DNA from: Anaerolineaceae bacterium
GTDB lineage: Bacteria > Chloroflexota > Anaerolineae > Anaerolineales > Anaerolineaceae
Reading direction: 5' to 3'
DNA length: 55,865 bases
Assembly (NCBI GenBank): GCA_017417055.1
Contig: JAFPZX010000029.1
Location: 1-55,865 of the forward strand
Made by a program: the position numbers and the translations under genes. This document shows, one piece after another, positions 9,602 through 17,553 of the stretch. Each line of letters begins with the position of its first letter. The stretch's first letter is position 1. The notes beneath the pieces are model-generated. The model searched no databases. It was given only the letters and a program-made list of their open reading frames with translations, and was not told where the DNA came from.

Positions 9602-10783
9602 TTAATCGAGAATGAATTTAAAATAATCTTCCATATCCGTTTTTGATTTAAACTTAGCCAAATACACATAACGGCCCATGGATGGCCAGTCAATCGGCGG
9701 CATTTCTTCCTGTAAAACGATATCTTTCGCGTAACGTTCCATGATTTCTTCATGACTGTGCGTAAAGATATGGCCGTCTTTGCGGGCGGCATAGGCACAA
9801 AGATAATGGTCGCTTGATTCCGGTGTGATCCGTTTCCCATAAGTGACCAGTTCCGCGTAAATCCGGTAAACATCAACGGATTGCGCGTAGTTCATCATGT
9901 CGGGATCATGACCGCCTGCAGGACGCATGTTTACTTCCATCAGCGCGTAATCACCGGCTTTTCCGATGCCTTCATAATCTTTTGTGATTTGGATGAATTC
10001 AAAGTGAACAAAACGCTGTCCGGCATTGAAGGCTTTTACAGCTTTCCGGCCCAATTCGCGCAGCTGCTGTGGAACATCAGCTGTGGTGTAAAATTGAATG
10101 TCTTCGTCATTTTGAACCGTATCCAAAACAGATGGATACGTGCAGGTGGATTCAAAAACCGGTTCGTAATAAGCATCAATGATCGCGTCATAGGTGCAGA
10201 TATCACCGGAAAGGAACTCTTCCATAACGTAAGGAACTGAAGGCAGATACTTATAAAATGCGGTCAGTTCCTCTTCCGAATTTATTTTTCTCGCACCATT
10301 GGCACCGACGCCGATGTCCGGCTTGACAATGACGGGATAGCCTGTTTTATTTGCGAAAGCTTTCCCGGATGCGAGATCCGTGACGATGTGCTGACGGGCT
10401 GTGGGAATGTCTGCGTTGATGAAAATACGCTTCATGGCAGATTTACTGACCATATTCTGTATTTCGTTTGCACGGGGACCGGTCGCTATGTTATAATCCG
10501 TGCGCAGTTTTGCATCCACGGGAAGCCAATATTCGTTCAGAGATTCCAGCCAGTCGATCCTGCCGTATTTATGGATGTAAAACGCCGCGGCACGATAGAT
10601 CTGGTTGTAGTCCTCAAGTGTATTTACATAATAATATTCGGTAAGGGCGTTTTTCAGGTGATCGTTCAGTTCATTAAAAGGAACATCTCCAATACCGAGA
10701 ACATTTACTCCGAGTGCGTTCAGCCGGTCGATGAAAAGCGTGCAGCTGATGGGGTAAGCCGGTGAGATAAATACATAATTCAT
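9602..10783 (-). CDS. ATP-grasp ligase, substrate unknown
   Basis: A 393-residue ATP-grasp protein. After an N-terminal pre-ATP-grasp domain (MNYVFISPAYP, GVNVLGIGDVP), the ATP-grasp core begins near residue 110 with SKSAMKRIFINADIPTA, then TGYPVIVKPDIGVGANGARK (Gly-rich loop and ATP-binding Lys) and VPYVMEEFLSG. The C-terminal metal-binding segment ALMEVNMRPAGGHDPDMMNY has the expected Glu and Asn. The family joins a carboxylate to an amine or thiol through an acyl-phosphate. Its start overlaps the stop of the esterase gene by four bases (ATGA), so the two are translationally coupled and probably act in one pathway. I cannot name the substrate. Confidence 0.82.
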   Translation of the reverse strand: MNYVFISPAYPISCTLFIDRLNALGVNVLGIGDVPFNELNDHLKNALTEYYYVNTLEDYNQIYRAAAFYIHKYGRIDWLESLNEYWLPVDAKLRTDYNIATGPRANEIQNMVSKSAMKRIFINADIPTARQHIVTDLASGKAFANKTGYPVIVKPDIGVGANGARKINSEEELTAFYKYLPSVPYVMEEFLSGDICTYDAIIDAYYEPVFESTCTYPSVLDTVQNDEDIQFYTTADVPQQLRELGRKAVKAFNAGQRFVHFEFIQITKDYEGIGKAGDYALMEVNMRPAGGHDPDMMNYAQSVDVYRIYAELVTYGKRITPESSDHYLCAYAARKDGHIFTHSHEEIMERYAKDIVLQEEMPPIDWPSMGRYVYLAKFKSKTDMEDYFKFILD

Positions 10784-11556
10784 AGTGAACCTTCTTCTTT
10801 CAGCAGATAGTCCATAAAGACGGGGATGCGTTTTTCCCAGGCGGCTTCACAGTGAAAAGCACCGGGAATCACACGGGCGGCAGCATCGGCTCCCGCAAGC
10901 GTCAGTTCTGCGGCGGTTTCAAATAGCTCGGCCGGAATTTTCCGCTGTTCCGGTTCAAATTCGCCGGTGCCGAGGTCCATATAGATTCGTGTAGGATTTT
11001 CTAATTGTGTCCGGGAAATTAACTCATGAAGATGAGCTCCGCCGAAAAAGAAACTTGGGGAAAGTGCAGCCGCGCCTGAGAAAATGTGATTATAGGCTGT
11101 AATTGCGTATAGTGACATCAGTCCTCCCATAGAACTTCCGCCGATCAGGGTGTTTTCACGCTCCGGGAGTGTCCGGTAGTTTTCATCGATCATCTGTTTC
11201 AGCGGGCCGCTTATCCAGTCCATTGTCACTTTGCCGAGTCCTTCCATGAAACCATATTCCGGAACATCATAGTCCCAGGGTGCGTATTCATTCATCCTGC
11301 GATCCCCTTCCGGGTTGCACTCGATTGCCGCGATAATCAGCGGAAGTTTTGTGCGCTTCAGATACTCCTTCATTCCCCAGCTCTTCCCGTATGTCGCATG
11401 GCTGTCATAGAAAACATTATGTCCGTCGAACATATACAATACGGGGTAACGCTGTTCGGTTTTTGAATAATTCTGCGGCAGATAAATATACAGCCGCCGC
11501 GGTTTTTTTGTGGGCAGGTCAGGAATCTGAAGCTTGTGGATCCGTATCATTTGCAA
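10780..11556 (-). CDS. alpha/beta-hydrolase esterase (esterase D/Fes-like)
   Basis: A 258-residue alpha/beta hydrolase of the putative-esterase (enterochelin esterase/esterase D) group. Early strands YIYLPQNYSKTEQRYPVLYM and the DGHNVFYD turn are typical. The nucleophile elbow is GGSSMGG at about residues 139-145, and the C-terminal His is in VIPGAFHCEAAW. No signal peptide is present, so it acts in the cytoplasm. Four-base overlap with the ATP-grasp gene makes a two-gene unit. A second ATG two codons downstream is an equally possible start. Confidence 0.82.
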   Translation of the reverse strand: MQMIRIHKLQIPDLPTKKPRRLYIYLPQNYSKTEQRYPVLYMFDGHNVFYDSHATYGKSWGMKEYLKRTKLPLIIAAIECNPEGDRRMNEYAPWDYDVPEYGFMEGLGKVTMDWISGPLKQMIDENYRTLPERENTLIGGSSMGGLMSLYAITAYNHIFSGAAALSPSFFFGGAHLHELISRTQLENPTRIYMDLGTGEFEPEQRKIPAELFETAAELTLAGADAAARVIPGAFHCEAAWEKRIPVFMDYLLKEEGSL

Positions 11557-11584
11557 AACTCCCGGAACTATGAAAAGTATTTGA

Positions 11585-11796
11585 CTAAGGAAGCACTGAT
11601 TATTTGGGGGTCGGGGACGGTTCTCCCGAGGAATGAGGGAAACTGTCCTCCCGCCTCTCGGGAAATAAAGCTACCCGAGGTCTGCCTTTTTGTGTTGCGC
11701 AGCCGAAACATAAAGACTGCACTTTGAGGGCACTCCGATAAATCCATTTATTGTGTTGCCTTGGGAGGCATGTTGGATCAATCAGCGGTTCCTTAG
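11585..11796. repeat. TIR repeat family 1, copy C
   Basis: A 212-base copy starting CTAAGGAAGCACTGATTATT and ending ATCAGCGGTTCCTTAG, with the core GTCGGGGACGGTTCTCCCGA near 11610-11629 and an enlarged middle. It lies 28 bases upstream of the esterase start. It is the longest member seen, and its ends define the family boundaries best. Confidence 0.75.
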
Positions 11797-12116
11797 AGAT
11801 TTTAACAAAAATGTTCATTTATTTTCTGATATTATGACAAGCAGAATCATGCAGCTGTGATTGATTTTTGCCGTCACAATCCGGCAAACATTTGCAGCAG
11901 GAGGGCAGACCTTCAGGTCTGTCCCGGTCATCTTGCCAACGGGATTTTTTTTGTAATGTTCATGCCAGACCAAGTCGGCGTGGACGAACCTGAAGGTTCG
12001 ACCTCTCTAACGAAAAAAAATTTTTTTACCCTATACAAAAAAGAAAAAAACATTAAAATAAATTAGGTAGTCGTATATTATCTTTTTTTTATTAATATTT
12101 TAGAAGGAGAAATATT
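11797..12116. other. gene-free stretch with two small hairpins
   Basis: No gene seen. Two stem-loops stand out: CAGACC-TTCA-GGTCTG (about 11906-11921) and CGAACC-TGAA-GGTTCG (about 11986-12001). The second is followed by a short poly-A/poly-T stretch. The last 100 bases are very AT-rich and must contain the promoter of the small protein at 12117, but no clear -35/-10 pair is visible. Confidence 0.4.
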
Positions 12117-12266
12117 ATGAATCGGAAAGAAATACCTGCCTGGGTGACGTATGTTCTTCTGGCTCTTGCGGTCGCCATGTGCGCGTATGGTGTGTATCGC
12201 GGGGAGTGGAAGGACGTGATGCGGAAGGCCGTTGCCATCTGCATGGAGTGTATTGGCATTGGCTAA
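12117..12266 (+). CDS. CD1871A-type small membrane protein with CXXC motif
   Basis: A 49-residue protein: short basic start MNRKEIPAWV, one membrane helix (about residues 10-27), the GVYRGEW turn and a C-terminal CMECIGIG. This closely matches the clostridial CD1871A-type CXXC small-protein family, which is typically encoded directly before an NapH-like 4Fe-4S protein, as here. The role is unknown; the Cys pair could bind metal or exchange electrons with the Fe-S partner. A good ribosome site GAAGGAGA (about 12103-12110) precedes the ATG. Its stop overlaps the start of the next gene. Confidence 0.8.
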   Translation: MNRKEIPAWVTYVLLALAVAMCAYGVYRGEWKDVMRKAVAICMECIGIG

Positions 12267-13170
12267 ACAGGATCTCATCAAACACACCCGCATCCGCAAA
12301 GCGGTGCAGGGCGGCTGGGGACTTCTGCACAACGCGCACTTGTCAGGGTTTCTCACCGGTACGATCTATCAGGGCCCGCTGAAGAAATTCTGTGTCCCGG
12401 GCATGAACTGCTATTCCTGTCCCGGAGCGGTCGGCGCCTGCCCGATTGGGTCCATGCAGGCGATATTTGACGCGCGGAAACGAAAATTCGCTTTTTATGT
12501 CGTCGGTTATCTGGCAGTCATCGGGATGCTCGTCGGCCGCTTTATCTGCGGATGGCTCTGTCTCTTCGGTTTGATACAGGAACTGCTTTACAAGATTCCG
12601 ACACCGAAGCTCAAGATTCCGGAAAAGACAGACAAGATACTGCGCTATCTGAAATATGTCATGCTGTTTGTCTTTGTCTTCGGCCTTTCGTTTTTCTACC
12701 GGAACGAGGTCAAAGTAGGGATGCCCTGGTTCTGCAAATTCATCTGCCCGGTCGGTACGCTGGAAGGCGGCATCCCGCTGGTGCTGCTGAATTCCGGGAT
12801 GCGGGCAGCTGCCGGATGGCTTTTCCGCTGGAAGTTTCTGGTACTCGTGCTTTGTATTGCAGCCTCGATCTTTATTTACCGGCCTTTCTGTAAATATATG
12901 TGTCCGCTGGGCGCGTTTTATGCGCTATTCCAAAAGGTCAGCATTCTGCGCATGAGTTTTGATGAAAGCTCCTGTGTAAACTGCGGTGCATGCTCCCGCC
13001 AGTGCAAGATGGGCGTCAACCCCATGAAAAATCCCAATAGTGCCGAATGTATCCGCTGCGGTGAATGTGTCAAGATCTGCCCGAAGAACGCGCTCTCCTG
13101 GACTGCTGCCGGAAAGGCAAAAAAGCCGGTCATCGTGAAGGTTGCAGCGGATTTAGGCAATAGTCAATAG
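12259..13170 (+). CDS. membrane 4Fe-4S ferredoxin protein, NapH/RnfB-like
   Basis: A 303-residue membrane electron-transfer protein. Cysteine clusters in order: CVPGMNCYSCPGAVGACPIG, CGWLCLF, CKFICPVGT, CKYMCPLGA, then a classic two-cluster ferredoxin tail with CVNCGACSRQCKMGV and CIRCGECVKICPK. About four to five membrane helices lie between the first and last clusters. I chose the TTG at 12259 because it gives an N-terminus AKQDLIKHTRIRK typical of the family, has GGAG nine bases upstream, and overlaps the small-protein stop. The frame is open further upstream to an ATG at 12232 within the small gene. It probably passes electrons through the membrane to an unknown acceptor. Confidence 0.85.
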   Translation: MAKQDLIKHTRIRKAVQGGWGLLHNAHLSGFLTGTIYQGPLKKFCVPGMNCYSCPGAVGACPIGSMQAIFDARKRKFAFYVVGYLAVIGMLVGRFICGWLCLFGLIQELLYKIPTPKLKIPEKTDKILRYLKYVMLFVFVFGLSFFYRNEVKVGMPWFCKFICPVGTLEGGIPLVLLNSGMRAAAGWLFRWKFLVLVLCIAASIFIYRPFCKYMCPLGAFYALFQKVSILRMSFDESSCVNCGACSRQCKMGVNPMKNPNSAECIRCGECVKICPKNALSWTAAGKAKKPVIVKVAADLGNSQ

Positions 13171-13185
13171 TCAATTGGTAAAATA

Positions 13186-13219
13186 GGGATACTGGGACGT
13201 TCAGCGGTGTCCCTTTTTT
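13186..13219 (+). terminator. rho-independent terminator after the Fe-S protein gene
   Basis: Stem GGGATAC (13186-13192) with GTGTCCC (13207-13213), 14-base loop, followed by six T residues. It lies 16 bases after the stop codon. Confidence 0.7.
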
Positions 13220-13270
13220 ATGTGTTAATAATACTCAAATATATAGATAGATTATTTTGAATATGGCTAT

Positions 13271-13312
13271 AAAACGCGAAAACTGCACCGTATCGTGCAG
13301 CTTTCGCGTTTT
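13271..13312 (-). terminator. bidirectional terminator downstream of tRNA-Arg
   Basis: A long near-perfect hairpin, AAAACGCGAAA then CTGCAC on the left (13271-13288) and GTGCAG then TTTCGCGTTTT on the right (13295-13312), with a six-base loop and one A/C mismatch. Read from the minus strand it follows the tRNA by nine bases and ends in a T-rich arm. The same structure would also stop plus-strand transcription. Confidence 0.8.
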
Positions 13313-13321
13313 GTATCTCAG

Positions 13322-13394
13322 CGCCCCTGACTGGACTCGAACCAGCAACCTGCGGTTTAGAAGACCGACGCTCTGTCCGTTGAGCTACAGGGGC
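13322..13394 (-). tRNA. tRNA-Arg (anticodon TCT)
   Basis: The minus strand folds as a complete tRNA: acceptor GCCCCTG/CAGGGGC, D arm GCTC-AACGGACA-GAGC, anticodon loop CTTCTAA (anticodon TCT, reading AGA/AGG), T arm CTGG-TTCGAGT-CCAG. The CCA end is not encoded. The anticodon stem has one T-C mismatch at its outermost pair. It is followed by a strong terminator, and a possible promoter (TTTACA, 19-base gap, TAAAAT) lies about 60 bases upstream on the minus strand. Confidence 0.93.
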
Positions 13395-13515
13395 ATTATG
13401 ATTTAGAAATTATGAAAGTGACCGTTTGGTTCACACAACATGGCTATTTTACCATAATTATGGTTCAGACTGTAAAAATTGACGTAAAATAGTTAAAAAT
13501 CAGGATGTAGAGGTT

Positions 13516-14223
13516 ATGATGAAAGGAAGATATATTTTTTTTACAATCACTGCGCTAATTTTACCCTTCGTTTTGTTGATGAATGCTATTATCCTGATTT
13601 TTACGCCTGCTTATCTGGTTTATGAGTACAAGCGTCCTGATTTCCCTGCGGATCCGTATGGATTTACTCTCGAAGAACGAATCGAATACGGGACAGAATC
13701 AGTGAATTACATTACGGATATCACGCATAAATACCCTGACGATTATCTTGCCGGACTGAAGATGAAAGACGGGACACCGCTTTATAACGAGCGGGAAGTT
13801 TCGCATATGTATGATGTGCGGGTTGTGTTTCAAAATGCACGTGCTGTACTGTCATTTATGATTGTTTTTATCATTGTAACGGTTTTGCTTGTCAGCCGAA
13901 AACCGGATGCTTTACAAGGATTTTTGAAATCCCTTGCCTGGGGTGCATCACTGACACTGGCATTGATCGTTATGGTTGGTGTTGGGATCCTGACCGGCTT
14001 TGATGCTTTTTTTGATGCTTTCCACCATCTTTTTTTTACCGGTGATTCCTGGCTGTTTTGGGAGACTGACTCATTGATCCGTCTGTTTCCTGAACCGCTG
14101 TGGGTACATGGATTCACACTGGCTGCCGGATTGACCGCGTTTTTTGCCCTTCTGATTCTGGTGGTTTCCCTAATATTTTTACAAAAAATCCGGAAACAAA
14201 AAAACAGGCTGCGCCGAAATTGA
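13516..14223 (+). CDS. TIGR01906/DUF1461 family integral membrane protein
   Basis: A 235-residue membrane protein. One N-terminal helix, an external loop carrying PDFPADPYGFTLEERI, then three more helices. The signature FFDAFHHLFFTGDSWLF, followed by TDSLIRLFPE, identifies the DUF1461 (TIGR01906) family, common in Bacillota and Chloroflexota and of unknown role. Two adjacent ATG codons (13516 and 13519) follow an AGAGG site at 13509-13513. The second has the better spacing, so the protein may be one residue shorter. Confidence 0.85.
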   Translation: MMKGRYIFFTITALILPFVLLMNAIILIFTPAYLVYEYKRPDFPADPYGFTLEERIEYGTESVNYITDITHKYPDDYLAGLKMKDGTPLYNEREVSHMYDVRVVFQNARAVLSFMIVFIIVTVLLVSRKPDALQGFLKSLAWGASLTLALIVMVGVGILTGFDAFFDAFHHLFFTGDSWLFWETDSLIRLFPEPLWVHGFTLAAGLTAFFALLILVVSLIFLQKIRKQKNRLRRN

Positions 14224-14307
14224 AGCAATAATGAAATAAACCCGAAATTATAAATCAATGCCGATTTACAAATTTCATGGTAAGATAAAGGCTGAAGGAG
14301 ATGTAAC

Positions 14308-14637
14308 ATGATTGAAGAACCTATCCATGTAACTGATGCCACATATGAAACGGCTGTTTTGAAATCAGAACTTCCTGTTCTGGTTGATTTTTGGGCTCCC
14401 TGGTGCGGACCCTGCAAAATGGTTGGACCGCTGCTTGAACAGGCTGCAAAAAAATATGCAGGAAAATTGATTGTTGCAAAAATCAATATCGATGATGACA
14501 GTGATACCGCCGAAAGTCTGGGTATCCAGTCTATTCCGACGCTTCTTTTTGTCAAAAACGGTGAAATCGTCAATAGAACTGTCGGCTCCATGCCCGCAGC
14601 GGATCTGGATAAGAAAATTCAGGAATTTCTTGCCTGA
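14308..14637 (+). CDS. trxA: thioredoxin
   Basis: A 109-residue cytoplasmic thioredoxin that reduces protein disulfides using electrons from thioredoxin reductase. The active site WCGPCK is at residues 32-37 in the context VDFWAPWCGPCKMVGPLL. The cis-proline loop is SIPTLLFVKNG, and the expected beta strand AKINIDDD precedes it. A strong AAGGAG site (14296-14301) precedes the ATG. A terminator 20 bases downstream makes this the end of a short unit. Confidence 0.95.
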   Translation: MIEEPIHVTDATYETAVLKSELPVLVDFWAPWCGPCKMVGPLLEQAAKKYAGKLIVAKINIDDDSDTAESLGIQSIPTLLFVKNGEIVNRTVGSMPAADLDKKIQEFLA

Positions 14638-14656
14638 TTGTTCTCAGTAAAACCTG

Positions 14657-14686
14657 AAAAGCTCAGCCTTCGGACTGAGCTTTTTT
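14657..14686 (+). terminator. rho-independent terminator of trxA
   Basis: AAAAGCTCAG and CTGAGCTTTT arms around CCTTCGGA, followed by a T run. The CTTCGG loop is a stable UUCG-type tetraloop. Confidence 0.88.
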
Positions 14687-14719
14687 AAAACTATCACATC
14701 ATTTCTTTGCGGAGGGTAA

Positions 14720-15256
14720 ATGAAAAGCAAATCAATCGTCTTTGTTTTGGTGATTGCAGCATTCGTTCTGAATGTTCTTCCTTCTTCCGCTGACGGCTAT
14801 GTCCGCGAAAATCCTTCTTTCTATTCTGTTGCGGAAATTGTTCAAAAACTGCCGCAAATGTGGCTGGCAAACCCGATCGAAGTTACGGAAATGATGGAAC
14901 GGTATCCTGATTTTACCTGTTGGCGGGGCAGTGATACGATAGGATGTCAATCGAACAACAATCGGAATTGTGCTGAAATCTATATGAGCCTTGGATTTTC
15001 GAGTGATGATGATTACGCTGAATTCCAGCAAGTTATTTTTTCCATGCAAATCAATTCGACCGAAGACATACAAAAGGTGATTGAATCTTTTTGGCTGGAT
15101 GATATGGAACCTGCGAAAATCTGGGGAGCGGAATATCCTGCCGGACAGGTTACCATGTATTACAGATCAGAAGATACCATGATGAAATATTCTATCCCCT
15201 TTTCTGATTCCGGTGTATGGCTGGTTTCGGTAGATATTGGCCTGATTCGCGGGTAA
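14720..15256 (+). CDS. small secreted protein of unknown function
   Basis: A 178-residue exported protein with signal peptide MKSKSIVFVLVIAAFVLNVL, cleaved near PSSADG at about residue 25. The mature part has a repeated Asp/Glu-rich character and two nearby cysteines (CWRGSDTIGC) that may form a disulfide. I recognise no family. A GGAGGGT ribosome site lies seven to eight bases before the ATG. RNase Z follows after 44 bases. Confidence 0.7.
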   Translation: MKSKSIVFVLVIAAFVLNVLPSSADGYVRENPSFYSVAEIVQKLPQMWLANPIEVTEMMERYPDFTCWRGSDTIGCQSNNNRNCAEIYMSLGFSSDDDYAEFQQVIFSMQINSTEDIQKVIESFWLDDMEPAKIWGAEYPAGQVTMYYRSEDTMMKYSIPFSDSGVWLVSVDIGLIRG

Positions 15257-15300
15257 AATAAGTGGTAAAATTAGTACGATTTTGTTTTTGAGGATGATTT

Positions 15301-16242
15301 GTGTTTGATATAGTATATTTGGGAACTTCCGCATCTGCTCCTTCTGTCAGGCGCAGTTTGCCTTCCATGGTCGTTTTATATAATGAACATCGTTTCATGG
15401 TTGATTGTGGGGAAGGCACACAGCGGCAATTATTGACATCCGGAATTGGATTGAAGCGGCTGAACAAGATTTTGATTACACACAGTCACCTGGATCATAT
15501 TCTCGGACTTGCCGGTTTGGTATCCACGATGGTTCGATGGGAAACCATGGAAGAGATGCATATTTACGGCGGATCGGATGCAATTGAACGGATAAAAGAT
15601 CTGCTTTTTTCTGTGGTTCTGCGTGGAAATCGCCTGCCAACGCCATTGGTTTTTCATAAATTGAAACCGGGAATTATTTTTGAGGAAAAAAATCTTACCG
15701 TCAGCTGTTTCCCCGTTACCCATCGAGGTACTGATTCCTATGGGTTTCGTTTTGTGGAAAAGGGTAAACGTCCGTTCCTTCCTGAAAAAGCTGCGGAATT
15801 GAATATCCCTGTCGGACCATGGCGGAAAAACCTGGTAAACGGTGAATCCGTTACGCTGCCGGATGGCAGAATGATTGAAGCCGAATCTGTTCTTGGGCCT
15901 TATGTCCCCGGGACGACTTTAGTGACTGTAGGAGACACCGGAAACGCTATGGAGCTTTTGCCGTACGTGAAGGGGGCTGATGCTCTGAGTATTGAAGCGA
16001 CCTATCTGGAAGAGGAAGCTGAAATGGCGGAACAATATTCTCATCTGACCGCGAAAATGGCCGCGGAACTGGCCCGAGCCGCCGGCGTTGGAAAATTATA
16101 CCTTACGCACGTGTCACGGCGTTATCGTGAAAGAGATATTCTTGCTGAAGCGCAAAGTGTGTTCCCGAATACTGATGTAGCACGGGATTTTTCACAATTT
16201 CAGGTAAGGCATGAAGAATTAAGATCAGATATCAGAGAATAG
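15301..16242 (+). CDS. rnz: ribonuclease Z
   Basis: RNase Z cuts the 3' trailer from tRNA precursors, needed here because the tRNA in this window lacks an encoded CCA end. The 313-residue length matches the short bacterial form. Metallo-beta-lactamase motifs: HSHLDH at residues 61-66, CFPVTHRGTDSYGFR, GDTG in VTVGDTGNAMELL, and the late His in KLYLTHVSRRY. The N-terminal LGTSASAPSVRRSLPS is typical. The start is GTG, supported by GAGG at 15290-15293. Confidence 0.93.
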   Translation: MFDIVYLGTSASAPSVRRSLPSMVVLYNEHRFMVDCGEGTQRQLLTSGIGLKRLNKILITHSHLDHILGLAGLVSTMVRWETMEEMHIYGGSDAIERIKDLLFSVVLRGNRLPTPLVFHKLKPGIIFEEKNLTVSCFPVTHRGTDSYGFRFVEKGKRPFLPEKAAELNIPVGPWRKNLVNGESVTLPDGRMIEAESVLGPYVPGTTLVTVGDTGNAMELLPYVKGADALSIEATYLEEEAEMAEQYSHLTAKMAAELARAAGVGKLYLTHVSRRYRERDILAEAQSVFPNTDVARDFSQFQVRHEELRSDIRE

Positions 16243-16389
16243 GACAGTGAATCTGAGCGCTGGCATGGGACCTTCAAACCATGAATCATGTTCCATTCTT
16301 TTTTACAGCTTTTTTTATGATCTAAAGGCTGCTTATGAATAACAAAAACCATTTAAAAAAATATAGTTAACGACGTAAGATATCCCCCT

Positions 16390-17259
16390 GTGACATTTAA
16401 GGAAATCTTTTCGGATGTGTTTAAACCCCATTCGAAAAATGATCTGATCAAAAAATTGTTTGTCAAACCGTCTAAAGACAACATGATTGCTGATTGGGAT
16501 AAGCCTTGGCTGTTTTTGTGGGTTTTTGGATTACTTACGCTATTGACAATTATTTTTTATCTTGGAATGCAATCCTATGGGTATCTAATTTCTTTTTATC
16601 GGATCCTTTCGAGCATGATCGTTCCTGTAACGCTGTCAGTTCTTATCTGGGAAATGGATATATGTAAAAATATCTCCTCAATCGATATGTTTTTGCTTAT
16701 TATTATCGGTGGTGTGGTAGGCGTTGCATTAGGCGTTAATGTCAATAAAATCTATATCAGTTCTTCCAATCAAAGTTATCTTGCCGGTATTACGGAAGAA
16801 TCTGTAAAACTGGTTGTTTGCATTCTTTATATCATCTTAAAAAAGCGGGGTTTTTATTGTCTTGATGGATTAGCGATCGGTGCAGCAGTAGCAGCCGGAT
16901 TTTCGTTTATGGAAACGGTAGGCTATTCTTATCAATATGGGACAGATGTAATTTTTAAAAGAAGTTTTGATCAATTACTTACAGGAGGACATGTGCTTTT
17001 TACCGCTCCTTTTGTTGGTGCTCTTTGCTATCGGCTGTGGGGGCGGAAATTTGAGTGGCGATTTCTTACGGATGGTCAATTTTTATTAACATTTGCAATA
17101 TGTATGATGGAACATGCTGTTCATAATATGAAATTTGAAATTATGCCGATTTTTGGCAATATGCTGTCAGTAAAAACATTGCTCCTCGCTGTCGTTGGAT
17201 GGGGTATTTTGATTTACATGTTTAGTATCGGGTATAGACAGCTGTCCGGGCAATCATAA
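16390..17259 (+). CDS. PrsW-family intramembrane metalloprotease
   Basis: A 289-residue multi-pass protein of the PrsW group, site-1 proteases first known for cleaving anti-sigma factor RsiW. The family motifs are present in order: GITEESVKL (EExxK), AAGFSFMETVGYS (FxxxE), GGHVLFTAPFVGAL (HxxxTA) and CMMEHAVHN (HxxxH region). About seven to eight helices. The only canonical start in reach is GTG at 16390, without an obvious ribosome site; it gives the family-like N-terminus TFKEIFSDVFKPHS. The TAA stop at 17257-17259 is followed in the same frame by a complete FHA domain (next entry), so the intact gene may have been a PrsW-FHA fusion. Confidence 0.85.
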   Translation: MTFKEIFSDVFKPHSKNDLIKKLFVKPSKDNMIADWDKPWLFLWVFGLLTLLTIIFYLGMQSYGYLISFYRILSSMIVPVTLSVLIWEMDICKNISSIDMFLLIIIGGVVGVALGVNVNKIYISSSNQSYLAGITEESVKLVVCILYIILKKRGFYCLDGLAIGAAVAAGFSFMETVGYSYQYGTDVIFKRSFDQLLTGGHVLFTAPFVGALCYRLWGRKFEWRFLTDGQFLLTFAICMMEHAVHNMKFEIMPIFGNMLSVKTLLLAVVGWGILIYMFSIGYRQLSGQS

Positions 17260-17553
17260 CCTGTACAGAACAGCGTAATTTATCTGGTTTCACATAATTC
17301 TGTCATTAGCCTGCCTCCCTCCGGTTTCGTTATAATCGGAAGAGACAACCATTGCAATGTTGTGGTAAACAATAGCAGCGTTAGCAGGAATCATTGTAAA
17401 CTCATTATTAATGGCAATTCAACTGCAGTTGAGGATTTAAACTCAAGCAATGGAACTTATGTGAATAATGTATTGATACAACCAAACCTGAAAACGCCTT
17501 TGAACAGAGGTGATATTTTACGCTTAGGCGACGAGGAATTCCAGATAAAATAA
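17260..17553 (+). pseudogene. FHA domain in frame with prsW, after a TAA
   Basis: The 97 sense codons directly after the prsW stop stay open in the same frame and encode a full forkhead-associated (phosphothreonine-binding) domain: GFVIIGRDNHCNVVV, SSVSRNHCKLI, VEDLNSSNGTYVNN and LNRGDILRLGDEEFQIK. The key FHA residues Arg (IGRD), Ser/His (SRNH) and Asn (SSNGT) are all present. There is no ATG, GTG or TTG before the GRD motif; the first GTG (17362) lies after it and would give a broken domain. So this is either the C-terminal half of a fusion split by a nonsense mutation or sequencing error, a readthrough product, or a gene using a non-standard start such as the CTG at 17284. Confidence 0.6.

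Noticed and set aside
6868-11796. Family 1 repeats as complete insertion sequences
   Set aside because: Too short and no transposase frame inside any copy; at most non-autonomous elements.
17362-17553. A 63-residue protein starting at GTG 17362
   Set aside because: It begins inside the FHA domain after the essential IGRD motif and has no ribosome site.
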